Shown: one piece after another, positions 17,015-25,993 of the stretch
Numbering within the stretch: the first letter of the stretch is position 1
Layout: each line of letters opens with the position of its first letter
NCBI GenBank assembly: GCA_964652565.1
Contig: CAZZEC010000002.1
Span: forward strand, 1 to 64,000
Direction: 5' to 3'
DNA length: 64,000 nt
Origin: JBCCTX01 sp964652565
GTDB lineage: Bacteria > Bacteroidota > Bacteroidia > J057
Translations under genes and position numbers: made by a program
The notes under the pieces: generated by a model
Told to the model about the DNA's origin: nothing
The model's input: the letters and a program-made list of their open reading frames with translations, nothing else
Database searches by the model: none

Positions 17015-17617
17015 TTAGAATATAGTCGTTGTAATGCCTATCGTAAATCCTGTAGACCATACATTTTCTTCCCAATAATCTTGCTTTTTCCATACATGAC
17101 TGCCTAACAGTTCTAGTGTTAAAAAGGCTCTTGTATCGATTTCAAATTCATAACCTACTGTATATCTATTAATTGGAGCTTGTCTATTGTCCAACTCAAG
17201 ACTAGTATTATTTCCTTCTATTGTCAAGAATGGATAGCCATAAAATCTGGCGCCTGCCTGGACCCCTACAAGAATACTGTGCTTGTTTTTAGTTTGTCTA
17301 TATCCTATTCCTCCAATGAATTCTGCAAAAGATACTTTTCCACTTAGTGAACCCGACGAATTGCTAAACCCCAATAACTCATAATCCGAATCAAAATCAT
17401 CATAATTTATCCTAAAGAAAATTCCTTTTGAAGTCTGGTATTCGATAGAGGTCTGAATAAATAGTCCTCCTGAAAGTTCACTTGCCAGGTTATGGATATA
17501 GCCCATTTGAATGGACGGCATAAATATTCTATTTGAGACTTTTTCCTTTTCGGCATCTTGCCCAAAGGACAGTAAGGAATGCATTAGTATAAGTATCAAT
17601 GAAATTTTTTTTAACAT
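17015..17617 (-). CDS. Outer-membrane beta-barrel protein, porin-like
   Basis: 200 residues with a cleavable signal peptide (MLKKISLILILMHSLLSFGQ). The rest alternates polar and hydrophobic residues in short strands with many aromatics and glycines (GYIHNLASELSGGLFIQTSIEYQ, GVQAGARFYGYPF, TGFTIGITTTIF) and ends in a C-terminal Phe, all typical of an 8-10 strand barrel inserted by the BAM complex. It belongs to the broad outer-membrane beta-barrel/PorT-like fold group; no substrate can be assigned. A strong terminator stands between it and the TPR gene upstream, so it is probably transcribed on its own. Confidence 0.7.
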   Translation of the reverse strand: MLKKISLILILMHSLLSFGQDAEKEKVSNRIFMPSIQMGYIHNLASELSGGLFIQTSIEYQTSKGIFFRINYDDFDSDYELLGFSNSSGSLSGKVSFAEFIGGIGYRQTKNKHSILVGVQAGARFYGYPFLTIEGNNTSLELDNRQAPINRYTVGYEFEIDTRAFLTLELLGSHVWKKQDYWEENVWSTGFTIGITTTIF

Positions 17618-17678
17618 GCTATATGTGGTTCAGGGTTTGAAGTAGTAAAGTAAGTGGTTAGATAATAACCTATATACA

Positions 17679-17721
17679 AACTTCAGGGGTAGACTTGAAG
17701 TTGAAGTCTACCCCTGAAGTT
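17679..17721 (-). terminator. 18-bp perfect hairpin terminator
   Basis: AACTTCAGGGGTAGACTT (17679-17696) and its exact reverse complement (17704-17721) enclose the 7-nt loop GAAGTTG. It lies just past the 3' end of the minus-strand TPR gene (stop side at 17746). The core GGGGTAG recurs in other hairpins of this window. Confidence 0.8.
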
Positions 17722-17745
17722 TTCACGTTTTATTATCATTTGTAT

Positions 17746-19263
17746 TCAATGTTTTAACTCTTCCAATTTCTTTAGGTGCATATGTGCTTGGTCCAGCAAT
17801 TGGGTATCCTCCACGAGTTCTACTACTTCCTCTGCCCTTTGTACCATTTCTTCCCATCGCTCCAGAATCAACGACTCTGGATTTGGAGCTTCCCAACTTG
17901 CATCTAACAAATTCAATATAGTAAGTGCCCGCTCATAGGGAAATTCTTGGGGATCTCTCACTGATAGTGATGCTCGATAGTAATCGAGTGCCCTCTCTAT
18001 ATTCTCGCGTGGTTGGGAGGAAGGGTACTTGGTCAACGCATTTCCATAATTATTGCACACCATTCCATATTCATAAGGGGCCTTATCTTTGGTAAAAAAG
18101 GATAGTGCCTCTTTAAAAGCAGAAGCCGATACTTCAGCCCAAGACTTTCGCTGTGTATCGTCTCCAGGTTTCTCAGCATAGAGTACACCCAAATTGTGAT
18201 GTATCTCTGCAAATACTGCAGGTGCATGTTCTTTGGAAAAGATAGTTAAGGCTTTCTGATAAGACGCTATAGCACTATCGTAAAACCGAGGATGTCCATT
18301 CTGGGCCCACATGTACATTAATCTGCCCATTACAGCTAATGCATTGCCTTTAAGTTCTTCCAGGCCTTCTTCCTCGAAGATATTAATAGCACGTTGAATA
18401 TATCCCAGTGATTCTGAGAAGTCATGTGTAATACTTGCAACCTGTGCAGTATCCATGAGTAACATGGCTACGTCTAAGAATCTATTCTCTTCTTCATAAT
18501 ATTCCAAGGTATCCCAAAGTAATTTTTTTAATTCATCCACTTCTCCTTTGTTATAAGGGAAATTTAGCCTTTGTAACTTTATCTTTGCCTTTAGTGCATA
18601 TAATGCAAAGGTTGCTTCATCAGATAATTCTAAATCCAGGGTTTGGTCTAAAATAGCCTCTGCTTCAGCCATATCATCCATTTCTGCCAGAAACATTGCA
18701 TAGTGTCTTACTGTGAAGGCGCTATATTCTTCATTAGGTGCAGAGTACAATGCTTCCCGATAGGCTAGGCTAATTTCTTCAAGATCTATATCTTGATTTG
18801 TTAGCGCGTAATTGAGCAAAATGGCGCGATTGTGATAAAATCTGTACTTATTAAATAGATCTTCCTCGTCTTTTTGTTCGATTATTGATGCTAACGTATC
18901 CCAGGATATCATTTCATGGGTTTCTAAGCTTTTCAAAGCGATGATATCACGGTATAGGAGATGAGAATCAGGTGATAGGTCTTCAAATCGTTCCCATCTA
19001 CCCATTATTATGGCTAATACGTCTAATAATACCTCTTCCTCAAAGGGAAGAGGACTTTTCAATAAATAAGGAGCCCTAATATTGGTCCAGTCCAGCATTA
19101 TATGTATCTCCTGTTCGTCGACCAATAAGATTCCATCGCTGAGTGATGATACATCCTCTACATTCACTACATCCACAAAATTCGCAAGTGTACTGTCAAG
19201 ACCTAGGATGCGTTGTACATCTGCTACATATTCAGTTTGAGCAAATATTAAGAACATCTTCAT
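17746..19263 (-). CDS. TPR-repeat protein of unknown function
   Basis: 505 residues, soluble, no signal peptide. Residues 1-90 form an alpha/beta-like segment (MFLIFAQTEYVADVQRILGL, then GILLVDEQEIHIML) of unknown fold. From about 150 on the chain is helical with tetratricopeptide units: YREALYSAPNEEYSAFTVRH, AEAILDQTLDL, YIQRAINIFEEEG, SYQKALTIFSKEHAPAVFAE, AFKEALSFFTKDKAPYEYGM and LDYYRASLSVRDPQEFPYER. The last three repeat a pattern seen in TPR proteins that accompany CHAT proteases, but no CHAT gene is present. Its start overlaps the 108-residue gene upstream by 32 bases, so the two are probably coupled. Confidence 0.7.
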   Translation of the reverse strand: MKMFLIFAQTEYVADVQRILGLDSTLANFVDVVNVEDVSSLSDGILLVDEQEIHIMLDWTNIRAPYLLKSPLPFEEEVLLDVLAIIMGRWERFEDLSPDSHLLYRDIIALKSLETHEMISWDTLASIIEQKDEEDLFNKYRFYHNRAILLNYALTNQDIDLEEISLAYREALYSAPNEEYSAFTVRHYAMFLAEMDDMAEAEAILDQTLDLELSDEATFALYALKAKIKLQRLNFPYNKGEVDELKKLLWDTLEYYEEENRFLDVAMLLMDTAQVASITHDFSESLGYIQRAINIFEEEGLEELKGNALAVMGRLMYMWAQNGHPRFYDSAIASYQKALTIFSKEHAPAVFAEIHHNLGVLYAEKPGDDTQRKSWAEVSASAFKEALSFFTKDKAPYEYGMVCNNYGNALTKYPSSQPRENIERALDYYRASLSVRDPQEFPYERALTILNLLDASWEAPNPESLILERWEEMVQRAEEVVELVEDTQLLDQAHMHLKKLEELKH

Positions 19264-19558
19264 TCATCTTTAAGGTTTCACACTTCTTCTTTCTAATATA
19301 CTGCTGAAAAATTTCCCCGTAAGTAATGGCTTGTTTACGTGTTGGATAACTGTCTAATTGTTTGATGATAAACTTGAAGGGATTATGAATGGAAATGTAG
19401 ATAATAGATAAATGCCATCTTCCGTATCTTTTTTGAATGCTGTATCTCACCTCAATATCCGATAGCCATCGATCCTCATTTAATAACAGGAAATCCTCGC
19501 TTACTCCACATAAGCTATCAATAAAATTATAGGGAAAATCGAGTGGAATATACATCAC
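19232..19558 (-). CDS. Small conserved-looking protein coupled to the TPR gene
   Basis: 108 residues, unrecognised. No signal peptide or membrane helix. It is rich in aromatics (YGRWHLSIIYISIHNPFKFI), then has a basic helix (TRKQAITYGEIFQQYIRKKK) and a terminal LKMNEDVLNICSN that looks like a conserved tail. The start may be Met1 or Met2. Its 3' end overlaps the start of the TPR gene by 32 bases in another frame, which is strong evidence that both are real and translated together. I suspect a two-component complex of small adaptor and TPR scaffold, which is inference only. Confidence 0.6.
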   Translation of the reverse strand: MMYIPLDFPYNFIDSLCGVSEDFLLLNEDRWLSDIEVRYSIQKRYGRWHLSIIYISIHNPFKFIIKQLDSYPTRKQAITYGEIFQQYIRKKKCETLKMNEDVLNICSN

Positions 19559-19692
19559 ATATTATGCTAAATATAAGTCTTTGTTTTTGAGATTGCAGTA
19601 ATTGAAGAAATCATGTAATGCAGATACCTATTGAGAATTCCTTGATCCCATTGTATCTACTACGCGCTAGTACATGACTTGAATACCAAAAA

Positions 19693-20976
19693 TTAGGCTT
19701 TTACAGGCTTATTCTTCTGTGTATCCCATCGGTAATACCTTCGTTGCCTGAATGACATTACGCCCATCTTGCAAGCAACCATTCCATACATACCCAATCT
19801 GGCATCGCAATTAAGCGCTTCTCCTTCTCTGATGGCATTTTGTAAATTTCTATGATGAAGCGTGATATCCTCAGCACCTGTTTTCTTATGATGGAATTTG
19901 CCCTCCTCATCTACTTCCAATTCCTTGCCTTCTACGGTAGTCAATGTTTCCTGAACATTTTTTTGAGGAGTGATGGTAAAACCTGTATTGGTAAATTCGA
20001 GGGTAGCCTTGTGTCCACGAATAAGATGCTTAATCTTGGTATCGTTCTTTTGTGCAGATACTAACATGACGGTGGTTCCTTCGGGATAATCCAGCATCAT
20101 ATTAAATGTATCAGGTACTTCAGCTTTATTTTCGCCCGTAAAATAATAATGTCCTCCTGCTGCTGACACATACTGAGGGAATGCCATCCCCGTTGCTTTT
20201 AATATTCGAGTCAATCGATGAATAAAGAGATCTGTAGCTACCCCTCCAGAATACTCCCAGTATCTTCTCCATCTAAAGTACCTTTCAGGATCCCAGGGGA
20301 TTTTTTTGGTTGGACCTAACCAAAGGTCCCAATCGAGATTTTTGGTGGGATCTGCGTCAGCATCTATATCATATAACCATAAGTTACCATTCCTTGAATA
20401 ATCGATGTGTGCCATCGTCACTTTTCCCAGGACTCCATCATTTATATATTCATTTGCAGTGCTATAAGAATCATCAGACATTCCTTGTACGCCTACCTGC
20501 AATTGCAAACCCGTCTGGTCCACTTTCTCAATCACTTCAAATGCCTCATCAATCTCATGTGTCATGGGTTTCTCCGTATATACATGTTTCCCCGCATCGA
20601 GTGCATCGATGATCATTTGATGGTGCCAGTGCTCTGGAGTAGCTATTAATACGTAATCGAGATCTTTATTATCCAAAAGCCTTTGATAATATCGCTCTCC
20701 TGTTCCTCCGGTCAACGTAGCTGCCTGATCTTTGCGCTTATCATATACATCACAAACCTGTAATATATCTATATTGTCAGAAGCTTTCATACCGACCAAT
20801 GCACGAAGATGACCACTTCCCATTCCCCCACAACCGATTGCTCCAACATTTAGTCGTTCATTAGCTCCAATAATTCTTCGATAACTCTTTGCCGTTGAAA
20901 TCCAGGGAATGACTGTTGCAGCAGTAGTTGCTTGAGTAGCAGTTTTGATAAATTTTCTGCGGGTCTGTTTGTGCAT
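19693..20976 (-). CDS. Exported Gfo/Idh/MocA family oxidoreductase
   Basis: 427 residues. The N-terminal signal (MHKQTRRKFIKTATQATTAA) has the twin-Arg TRRKFIK of Tat substrates, fitting export of a folded NAD(P)-bound enzyme. The Rossmann start is LNVGAIGCGGMGSGHLRAL; the EKP block (VYTEKPMTHEIDEAF) is the family's cofactor and catalytic signature. The C-terminal domain (residues about 200-427) fits Bacteroidota Gfo/Idh proteins that act on sugars or sugar acids. Substrate unknown. It diverges from the PLP-enzyme gene, with a MITE copy between them. Confidence 0.9.
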   Translation of the reverse strand: MHKQTRRKFIKTATQATTAATVIPWISTAKSYRRIIGANERLNVGAIGCGGMGSGHLRALVGMKASDNIDILQVCDVYDKRKDQAATLTGGTGERYYQRLLDNKDLDYVLIATPEHWHHQMIIDALDAGKHVYTEKPMTHEIDEAFEVIEKVDQTGLQLQVGVQGMSDDSYSTANEYINDGVLGKVTMAHIDYSRNGNLWLYDIDADADPTKNLDWDLWLGPTKKIPWDPERYFRWRRYWEYSGGVATDLFIHRLTRILKATGMAFPQYVSAAGGHYYFTGENKAEVPDTFNMMLDYPEGTTVMLVSAQKNDTKIKHLIRGHKATLEFTNTGFTITPQKNVQETLTTVEGKELEVDEEGKFHHKKTGAEDITLHHRNLQNAIREGEALNCDARLGMYGMVACKMGVMSFRQRRYYRWDTQKNKPVKA

Positions 20977-21086
20977 AATAGTAGGTTTAGAAAATATTGA
21001 AGTCCTATGTTGGAAATTAAGACAAAGAATTGTATTTGCAAAAATCTCATATCCATCGTCCCACGGATTTTAATCTATTAATAAAG

Positions 21087-21211
21087 CAGGGTAAATGCAT
21101 TAAAAACATTAATAGCTACTAATCAGAAACTTACATTTATCCATTGTATAAATATTTTAACTGTAACCAATTGATAATGAATTATTCATAAAATTTGGTG
21201 CGTTCGCCCTT
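21087..21211 (-). mobile_element. MITE family A, copy 1 (125 bp)
   Basis: Ends CAGGGTAAATGCATTAAAAA and, read from the other side, AAGGGCGAACGCACCAAATT: imperfect terminal inverted repeats. It is flanked by TTAATAAAG (21078-21086) and TTATTAAAG (21212-21220), an 8/9 direct repeat. In reverse orientation it matches the 125-bp copy at 39098-39222 at about 80% by eye with no indels. No coding capacity. It sits in the divergent promoter region of two genes. Confidence 0.75.
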
Positions 21212-21275
21212 TTATTAAAGCGTTTAGGAGGTATGATAATTTTTAGTATTTTAAAATACACCAACAATACACATT

Positions 21276-22562
21276 ATGAATTACAACCGAAGATTATTTA
21301 TTAAACAAGGTGGACTCGCCACATTAGGCGCTGTTTCCCTCCCGTATGGAACCCAAGAAAAGCGACAACAGATTCAACAAGCTGTAAAAAGCATCTCGCA
21401 CTTATCCCCAAAAGAGGTAGCTCGCAATGAAGCATTTTGGTATCAGGTTCAAAAATCTTTCAAGCAGACTGCACAGTTTACCAATCTCGAAAACGGATAT
21501 TTTTGTTGTCAGCCTCTGGAAGTCATGGAAGCACAACTCAATAGTATTCGAATGATTAATGAGCAGCCTTCCTACTATATGCGTACCCAACAGCATAAAG
21601 ATCGCGCAAATATCAAAGCTCAATTAGCCGAATTGGCGGGATGTAGTGTAGAAGAGATCGTAGTTACCAGAAATACAACAGAGTCATTGAATACCATTGT
21701 ATCGGGGATGGATTTTGAGTCAGGGGATGAGGCCATATTGTGCGATCAGGATTATGGAAGCATGAAAGAACAATTTGAGCAGCAGTCACAACGCCAGGGC
21801 CTCGTATTGAAATGGATTGAGCTTCCTCTTCATCCCAAAAGTGATGAGGAAATTGTTGAGCGCTATGAGCAAGCCATTACTGCCAAGACAAAGGTGATGC
21901 TGGTAACTCACCTGATTAATATCACCGGACAAGTACTACCTGTCCGAAAAATTGCAGATATGGCACACAGTCATGGCGTAGAAGTCATTTGCGATGGGGC
22001 ACATTCATTTGCACATGTAGACTTTAAGATTCCCGAATTGGGATGCGACTATTTTGGTGCAAGTCTACACAAATGGTTGTGTTGCCCACTAGGTTCTGGG
22101 CTTATGTATATTAAAAAAGAGCACATCCATAAAATTTGGCCTTTGTATGGAGATGTACATAAACAAGTAGATGATATCAGTAAATTTGAACACAAGGGAA
22201 CCCACCCCTGCTCCACCGATCGAACCATTGCAGATGCGATTCACTTTCATGAAATGATTGGTGCTGAAAGGAAAATTGAAAGATTAAGATATTTGAGAAA
22301 TTATTGGATCGATCAAGTCAAAGATTTACCGAATGTACATATCAATTCTCCCTTTGATGAATCGAGGAGTTGTGCAATAGGAAATGTAGCTGTAGAAGGA
22401 ATGACACCCAAGGAGTTATCAGACTATTTTTTCCAGGAACACAGAATTTTTACGGTGGCAATTAATACTAAATCAGTGAAGGGCGTAAGGGTCACTCCAC
22501 ACTTGTACACGACGTTAAAAGATCTGGATAAGCTTGTACATGCGATCAAATCTATTGCTTAA
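21276..22562 (+). CDS. Class V aminotransferase-fold PLP enzyme, exported
   Basis: 428 residues. The N-terminus (MNYNRRLFIKQGGLATLGAV) looks like a Tat signal with NRRLFIK. PLP-enzyme landmarks follow: VTRNTTESLNTIVSG (phosphate-binding), HLINITGQVLPVRKIADMAH, the Asp of ICDGAHSFAHVDF that pairs with the pyridine N, and Schiff-base Lys266 in GASLHKWLCCPLGSG. This is the isopenicillin-N-epimerase/cysteine-desulfurase-like group; no desulfurase-type catalytic Cys is evident in the C-terminal part, so aminotransfer or epimerisation is more likely (inference). The stop is shared with the convergent mlaD gene in the palindrome TTAA (22559-22562). Confidence 0.85.
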   Translation: MNYNRRLFIKQGGLATLGAVSLPYGTQEKRQQIQQAVKSISHLSPKEVARNEAFWYQVQKSFKQTAQFTNLENGYFCCQPLEVMEAQLNSIRMINEQPSYYMRTQQHKDRANIKAQLAELAGCSVEEIVVTRNTTESLNTIVSGMDFESGDEAILCDQDYGSMKEQFEQQSQRQGLVLKWIELPLHPKSDEEIVERYEQAITAKTKVMLVTHLINITGQVLPVRKIADMAHSHGVEVICDGAHSFAHVDFKIPELGCDYFGASLHKWLCCPLGSGLMYIKKEHIHKIWPLYGDVHKQVDDISKFEHKGTHPCSTDRTIADAIHFHEMIGAERKIERLRYLRNYWIDQVKDLPNVHINSPFDESRSCAIGNVAVEGMTPKELSDYFFQEHRIFTVAINTKSVKGVRVTPHLYTTLKDLDKLVHAIKSIA

Positions 22563-23542
22563 TTTTGCTGATCCATTTTTTCAGCTTCTTTTGCTTTTTT
22601 CTTGAAGTATTTTCTAAAGAGAAAATTGGATCTGAGTGCTTGCATATTCTCACTAAAGCGCTCGGATCCTTCATTGAGATTATCCATTATATCTTTTAAA
22701 TCCTCCGCTACTAAGGTATCCTGAAGTAGCGTGCCCACAGTTCCTTCATCATTATCCAATTTGCTAATAAGTGTTTGGAACTCTGCACTTGTCTGGTCTA
22801 CTGTCATTGTCGCGTGCTCGATATTTTCAAGTGCCTGCGACATTGTAGTTACCCAGGATGTATCCGTGAGTAACGTACTCAGTAAACCTTGTCCTTCTTC
22901 GATCAACTTGACACTTTGCTGCAAATCTTTCATTAGCTGAATAGATTCAAGACTGGTTTGATTGAGATTTAATGCAGTTTGTTGAAGCTGTTTTGCGAGC
23001 CCCTCATCTCTCAGCAGCGTCCCTAGCGTACCATTTCCGCTATAAATGTTATCAGAAATTTTGACGAGGTTTTCAACGAGTTTTGCCGCATTTTCATTTG
23101 TAGCGTTTAATGTCTCAAGCAGATCATCGGTAGAGACCTGCTCCTTGCTCTGGATATGATCACCAGGATCCACTGTCTCAGCATTCCCCGATACAGGATT
23201 GATATCAACGACTTTTTCACCAACTAATCCATCTGAGCCTATACTTGCCATAGCATTCTTTCGAATATATTGTCTGGCGTCATCCTGGATGAGCATTACA
23301 ATTTGTATAGTCGTATCACTTTTGATCGAAGTGCTTTCTACAGTTCCCACAGTTACCCCCATGAACCTGACATTACTTCCAGCCCTGAGTCCTCCTATCT
23401 GGCTAAATGAGGTTTCCAGGCGAAAAAAACTGCCAAATACATTTTGCTTATTTCCCATGAAATAGATGGCTGCAGTCAGGAGGATGGCTGCAACAGTGAC
23501 CAACATACCTAATTGGATTCTTTGACTAACCTTTTGTTGCAT
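22559..23542 (-). CDS. MCE-domain lipid transport protein (MlaD-like)
   Basis: 327 residues. One N-terminal membrane anchor (LGMLVTVAAILLTAAIYFMG) then an MCE domain (about 40-125): FRLETSFSQIGGLRAGSNVRFMGVTVGTVESTSI and IGSDGLVGEKVVDI. The remainder is a long helical region with heptad-like spacing (residues 140-310) and a Lys-rich end. In the Mla system MlaD forms a hexameric ring that shuttles phospholipids between the membranes. It is the last gene after mlaF (27-base gap) and mlaE, which fixes its role. No MlaB or MlaC gene is seen, as is common in Bacteroidota. Confidence 0.9.
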   Translation of the reverse strand: MQQKVSQRIQLGMLVTVAAILLTAAIYFMGNKQNVFGSFFRLETSFSQIGGLRAGSNVRFMGVTVGTVESTSIKSDTTIQIVMLIQDDARQYIRKNAMASIGSDGLVGEKVVDINPVSGNAETVDPGDHIQSKEQVSTDDLLETLNATNENAAKLVENLVKISDNIYSGNGTLGTLLRDEGLAKQLQQTALNLNQTSLESIQLMKDLQQSVKLIEEGQGLLSTLLTDTSWVTTMSQALENIEHATMTVDQTSAEFQTLISKLDNDEGTVGTLLQDTLVAEDLKDIMDNLNEGSERFSENMQALRSNFLFRKYFKKKAKEAEKMDQQN

Positions 23543-23569
23543 ATCAAGCTGTTGTGATTTCTGTATTTG

Positions 23570-24358
23570 TTATACAAAAAAGCCCCTAACTCTAGGGTCT
23601 TCGTGATGCTCTAATTCTTCGTATATCCCCTCGGCAAAATTCCGACCTTCGACCAAGGTAATGATCCGATTTGCAATAATTTTTGTACAAACCATATCAT
23701 GTGTAATCGTAATCGATGAAGTATTATACTTTTGCTGTATATCCAAAATCAAATGAGAGATTTCCTTGCCAGTGATAGGGTCCAACCCTGTCGTAGGCTC
23801 ATCATATAATATAATCTGAGGCTTTAGCATGAGTGTTCTTGCCAGAGCCACTCGCTTTTTCATTCCACCTGAAAGTTCAGATGGCATCAGATCTATGGCA
23901 TGTGCTAACCCTACACTTTCAAGTGCCTCTAATACAAGTGATCGAGTATCACTTGCTCCTTCCAGTTTCTCAGGATGCCGTCTAAGTGGAAACTCAAGAT
24001 TCTCTCTAACGGTCATAGAGTCGTATAATGCACTTCCCTGAAAGAGAAACCCGATCTCTGTTCTGAGCATATCCATTTCTTTCCGGTCTAATGCCGTTAT
24101 ATCCCTTCCCAGAATCTTCATGCTACCGGAGTCAATAGGTAATAGTCCTACCAGACATTTAATAAATACCGTCTTGCCAGAACCAGATCTCCCTAGTACA
24201 ACTACATTCTCCCCTCTGTTTAACCTCATACTAAAGTCTGACAGTACATGGTTATCGCCAAAAGCCTTATTCAGGTTCTCTACCTCAATGACGGTTTTAG
24301 TTTGAGAGTTTGGTTGAGATGAAGATATAGTGGGTTTTCTTTCGTTTGGCAAACTCAT
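23570..24358 (-). CDS. ABC transporter ATPase (MlaF-like)
   Basis: 262 residues. Walker A GRSGSGKT at 56-63, Q-loop FLFQGSALYDSMTV, signature LSGGMKKRVALAR, Walker B ILYDEPTTGLDP and the switch His in SITITHDMV. The sequence FQGSALYDSMTVRENLEFPLR is typical of the Mla/Mkl lipid-transport ATPases. A ~20-residue Ser/Pro-rich tail precedes the domain. The start overlaps the permease stop by four bases (ATGA), so the operon order is permease, ATPase, MCE protein. Confidence 0.92.
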   Translation of the reverse strand: MSLPNERKPTISSSQPNSQTKTVIEVENLNKAFGDNHVLSDFSMRLNRGENVVVLGRSGSGKTVFIKCLVGLLPIDSGSMKILGRDITALDRKEMDMLRTEIGFLFQGSALYDSMTVRENLEFPLRRHPEKLEGASDTRSLVLEALESVGLAHAIDLMPSELSGGMKKRVALARTLMLKPQIILYDEPTTGLDPITGKEISHLILDIQQKYNTSSITITHDMVCTKIIANRIITLVEGRNFAEGIYEELEHHEDPRVRGFFV

Positions 24359-25143
24359 AAGTCATAAAATAAATCAGCAACTAATACCGCCAAAAAGTCT
24401 AGAAGGAATACTAATAATGAAGCAACAACAACCGAAGAGTTAGCTGCTTTACCTACTCCTTCGGTACCTTTTTTAGAGGTATATCCCTTATAGCAACCTA
24501 CCAGACCAATGGCAAACCCAAAGAAGAAGGATTTTGAAATTGAGGGGATTAAATCCCCAAATTCCAAAAATTCAAATACTTTCCCGAAATATAATCTCCA
24601 ACTCACCCCTCCTTCCACACTCTCCATCCAATAGGATCCAAAAAGTGAAATTCCATCTGCCAGAACCACTAAAACGGGCAACATCAATGTTGTTGCCAAA
24701 ATCCTGGTAACAACGAGGTAGTTAAATGGATTCGTGCCTGAAACTTCCATCGCGTCTATCTGTTCTGTTACTTTCATAGACCCTAGTTCTGCTCCAATAC
24801 TCGATCCTACTTTCCCTGCACAAATCAATGCAGTAATAATGGGTCCAATCTCTCTCACTACTGCTATCCCAATCATAGAAGGCATGTAAGCTTCTGCTCC
24901 AAACTCAATTAAAGTGGGTCGAGTTTGAAGCGTGAAAACAACCCCCATGATAAAGCCAGTAATTCCCACCAGAGGAAATGAGCGGTAGCCAATTTGGTAG
25001 CATTGTCTTAAAAACTCCTCTACTTCAAAGGGGGGTGTAAACAATTGCTGAAAAAATCTCAGCGCAAAAAGTGTAATCTCGGCTGTCTCTTCAAGATATA
25101 ATTTTAACCATTGAGGTATATTTGTCAAATTTGCCACAATCAC
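24355..25143 (-). CDS. ABC transporter permease (MlaE-like)
   Basis: 262 residues with five to six hydrophobic helices. The MlaE-family core is clear: IGFRSFPLVGITGFIMGVVF-type opening (YRSFPLVGITGFIMGVVFTLQ), then AVVREIGPIITALICAGKVGSSIGAELGSMKVTEQIDAM (the EQIDA coupling helix) and NPFNYLVVTRILATTLMLPVL. It partners the ATPase and MCE protein to move phospholipids across the envelope. It starts 26 bases after the CBS-domain gene, so that gene may belong to the operon. Confidence 0.92.
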   Translation of the reverse strand: MIVANLTNIPQWLKLYLEETAEITLFALRFFQQLFTPPFEVEEFLRQCYQIGYRSFPLVGITGFIMGVVFTLQTRPTLIEFGAEAYMPSMIGIAVVREIGPIITALICAGKVGSSIGAELGSMKVTEQIDAMEVSGTNPFNYLVVTRILATTLMLPVLVVLADGISLFGSYWMESVEGGVSWRLYFGKVFEFLEFGDLIPSISKSFFFGFAIGLVGCYKGYTSKKGTEGVGKAANSSVVVASLLVFLLDFLAVLVADLFYDL

Positions 25144-25169
25144 TTTATATTGGTGCTATTGTATGAACC

Positions 25170-25616
25170 CTACTCTCTCGCTTGTTCTTTCCACATAAGT
25201 CGTACAACCTCAACTAATTGTTTGACAATAAATTCCAGAGCATCATCTACTGTCATTATTCCAACAAGTAATCCCTCTTCATCCACTATTGGCAATCTGC
25301 GCACGCCTTTTCTTCTCATTTTCTGAAGCGCTTCGTATATATCCTCTTCTCCCTCTGCTGTCTCCAGGTCTTTACTCATAACTTCATCTACTATCACTTC
25401 ATCAACACTTCTTCCCTGCGTAGCAACTTTCAGCACGATATCTCTATCAGTAATAATTCCAATAGGCTTAATACCGTCATTGATCACCTCCACCACAATA
25501 AGACTTCCTACGTGGTACTGTTTCATATATTGAGCAGCTATACGTATGGAATCACCAGCCTTTACTACTACCGGATTAGGGACACATACATCAGATACCT
25601 TCATAAATGCAAGCAA
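25170..25616 (-). CDS. CBS-domain pair protein
   Basis: 148 residues made almost wholly of two CBS domains: residues 5-65 (VKAGDSIRIAAQYMKQYHVGSLIVVE, IGIITDRDIVLKVATQGRS) and 70-135 (LETAEGEEDIYEALQKMRRKGVRRLPIVDEEGLLVGIMTVDD). Such Bateman modules bind adenosyl nucleotides and act as energy sensors. There is no attached effector domain. Location 26 bases upstream of the Mla permease on the same strand suggests co-transcription, but a regulatory link to lipid transport is inference. Confidence 0.88.
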   Translation of the reverse strand: MLAFMKVSDVCVPNPVVVKAGDSIRIAAQYMKQYHVGSLIVVEVINDGIKPIGIITDRDIVLKVATQGRSVDEVIVDEVMSKDLETAEGEEDIYEALQKMRRKGVRRLPIVDEEGLLVGIMTVDDALEFIVKQLVEVVRLMWKEQARE

Positions 25617-25993
25617 CTTGATTAATGGTACAACTTTACATCAAACTTTTCCTTCTCCCCCAATTTCGAAATTTTAAACTAAAATATTACTATCCTTTGG
25701 CATCTTTAGGAGGATATACTCAAATTTCCTGTGTTTGATCCATTATTCTCTCCAAAAGATCTTCAACTAAATGAGTTTAATAAATTGCACGGAAAAAATT
25801 TATCCCAAAAAAATATATATCATACAGCTTATTGAACAAAGTCATAAGACAATTTTTGGCTCATGCATGTATATTGTATCTTGCCTCTAAATATATCTCA
25901 TTACATAGGAGAATAGTCACTACTATTACTAATATTTGTCATGTCAGGCGTAATGACGAAATCGTAATATTAAATCCAAAAATAATACCCATT
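25617..25993. other. Divergent promoter region between the CBS and USP genes
   Basis: A 377-base AT-rich spacer between divergently transcribed genes. A plus-strand frame is open here from a TTG at 25832 in frame with the stress-protein gene, but its product does not resemble the USP fold, so I treat it as non-coding leader. No clear operator or hairpin was found. Confidence 0.4.
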
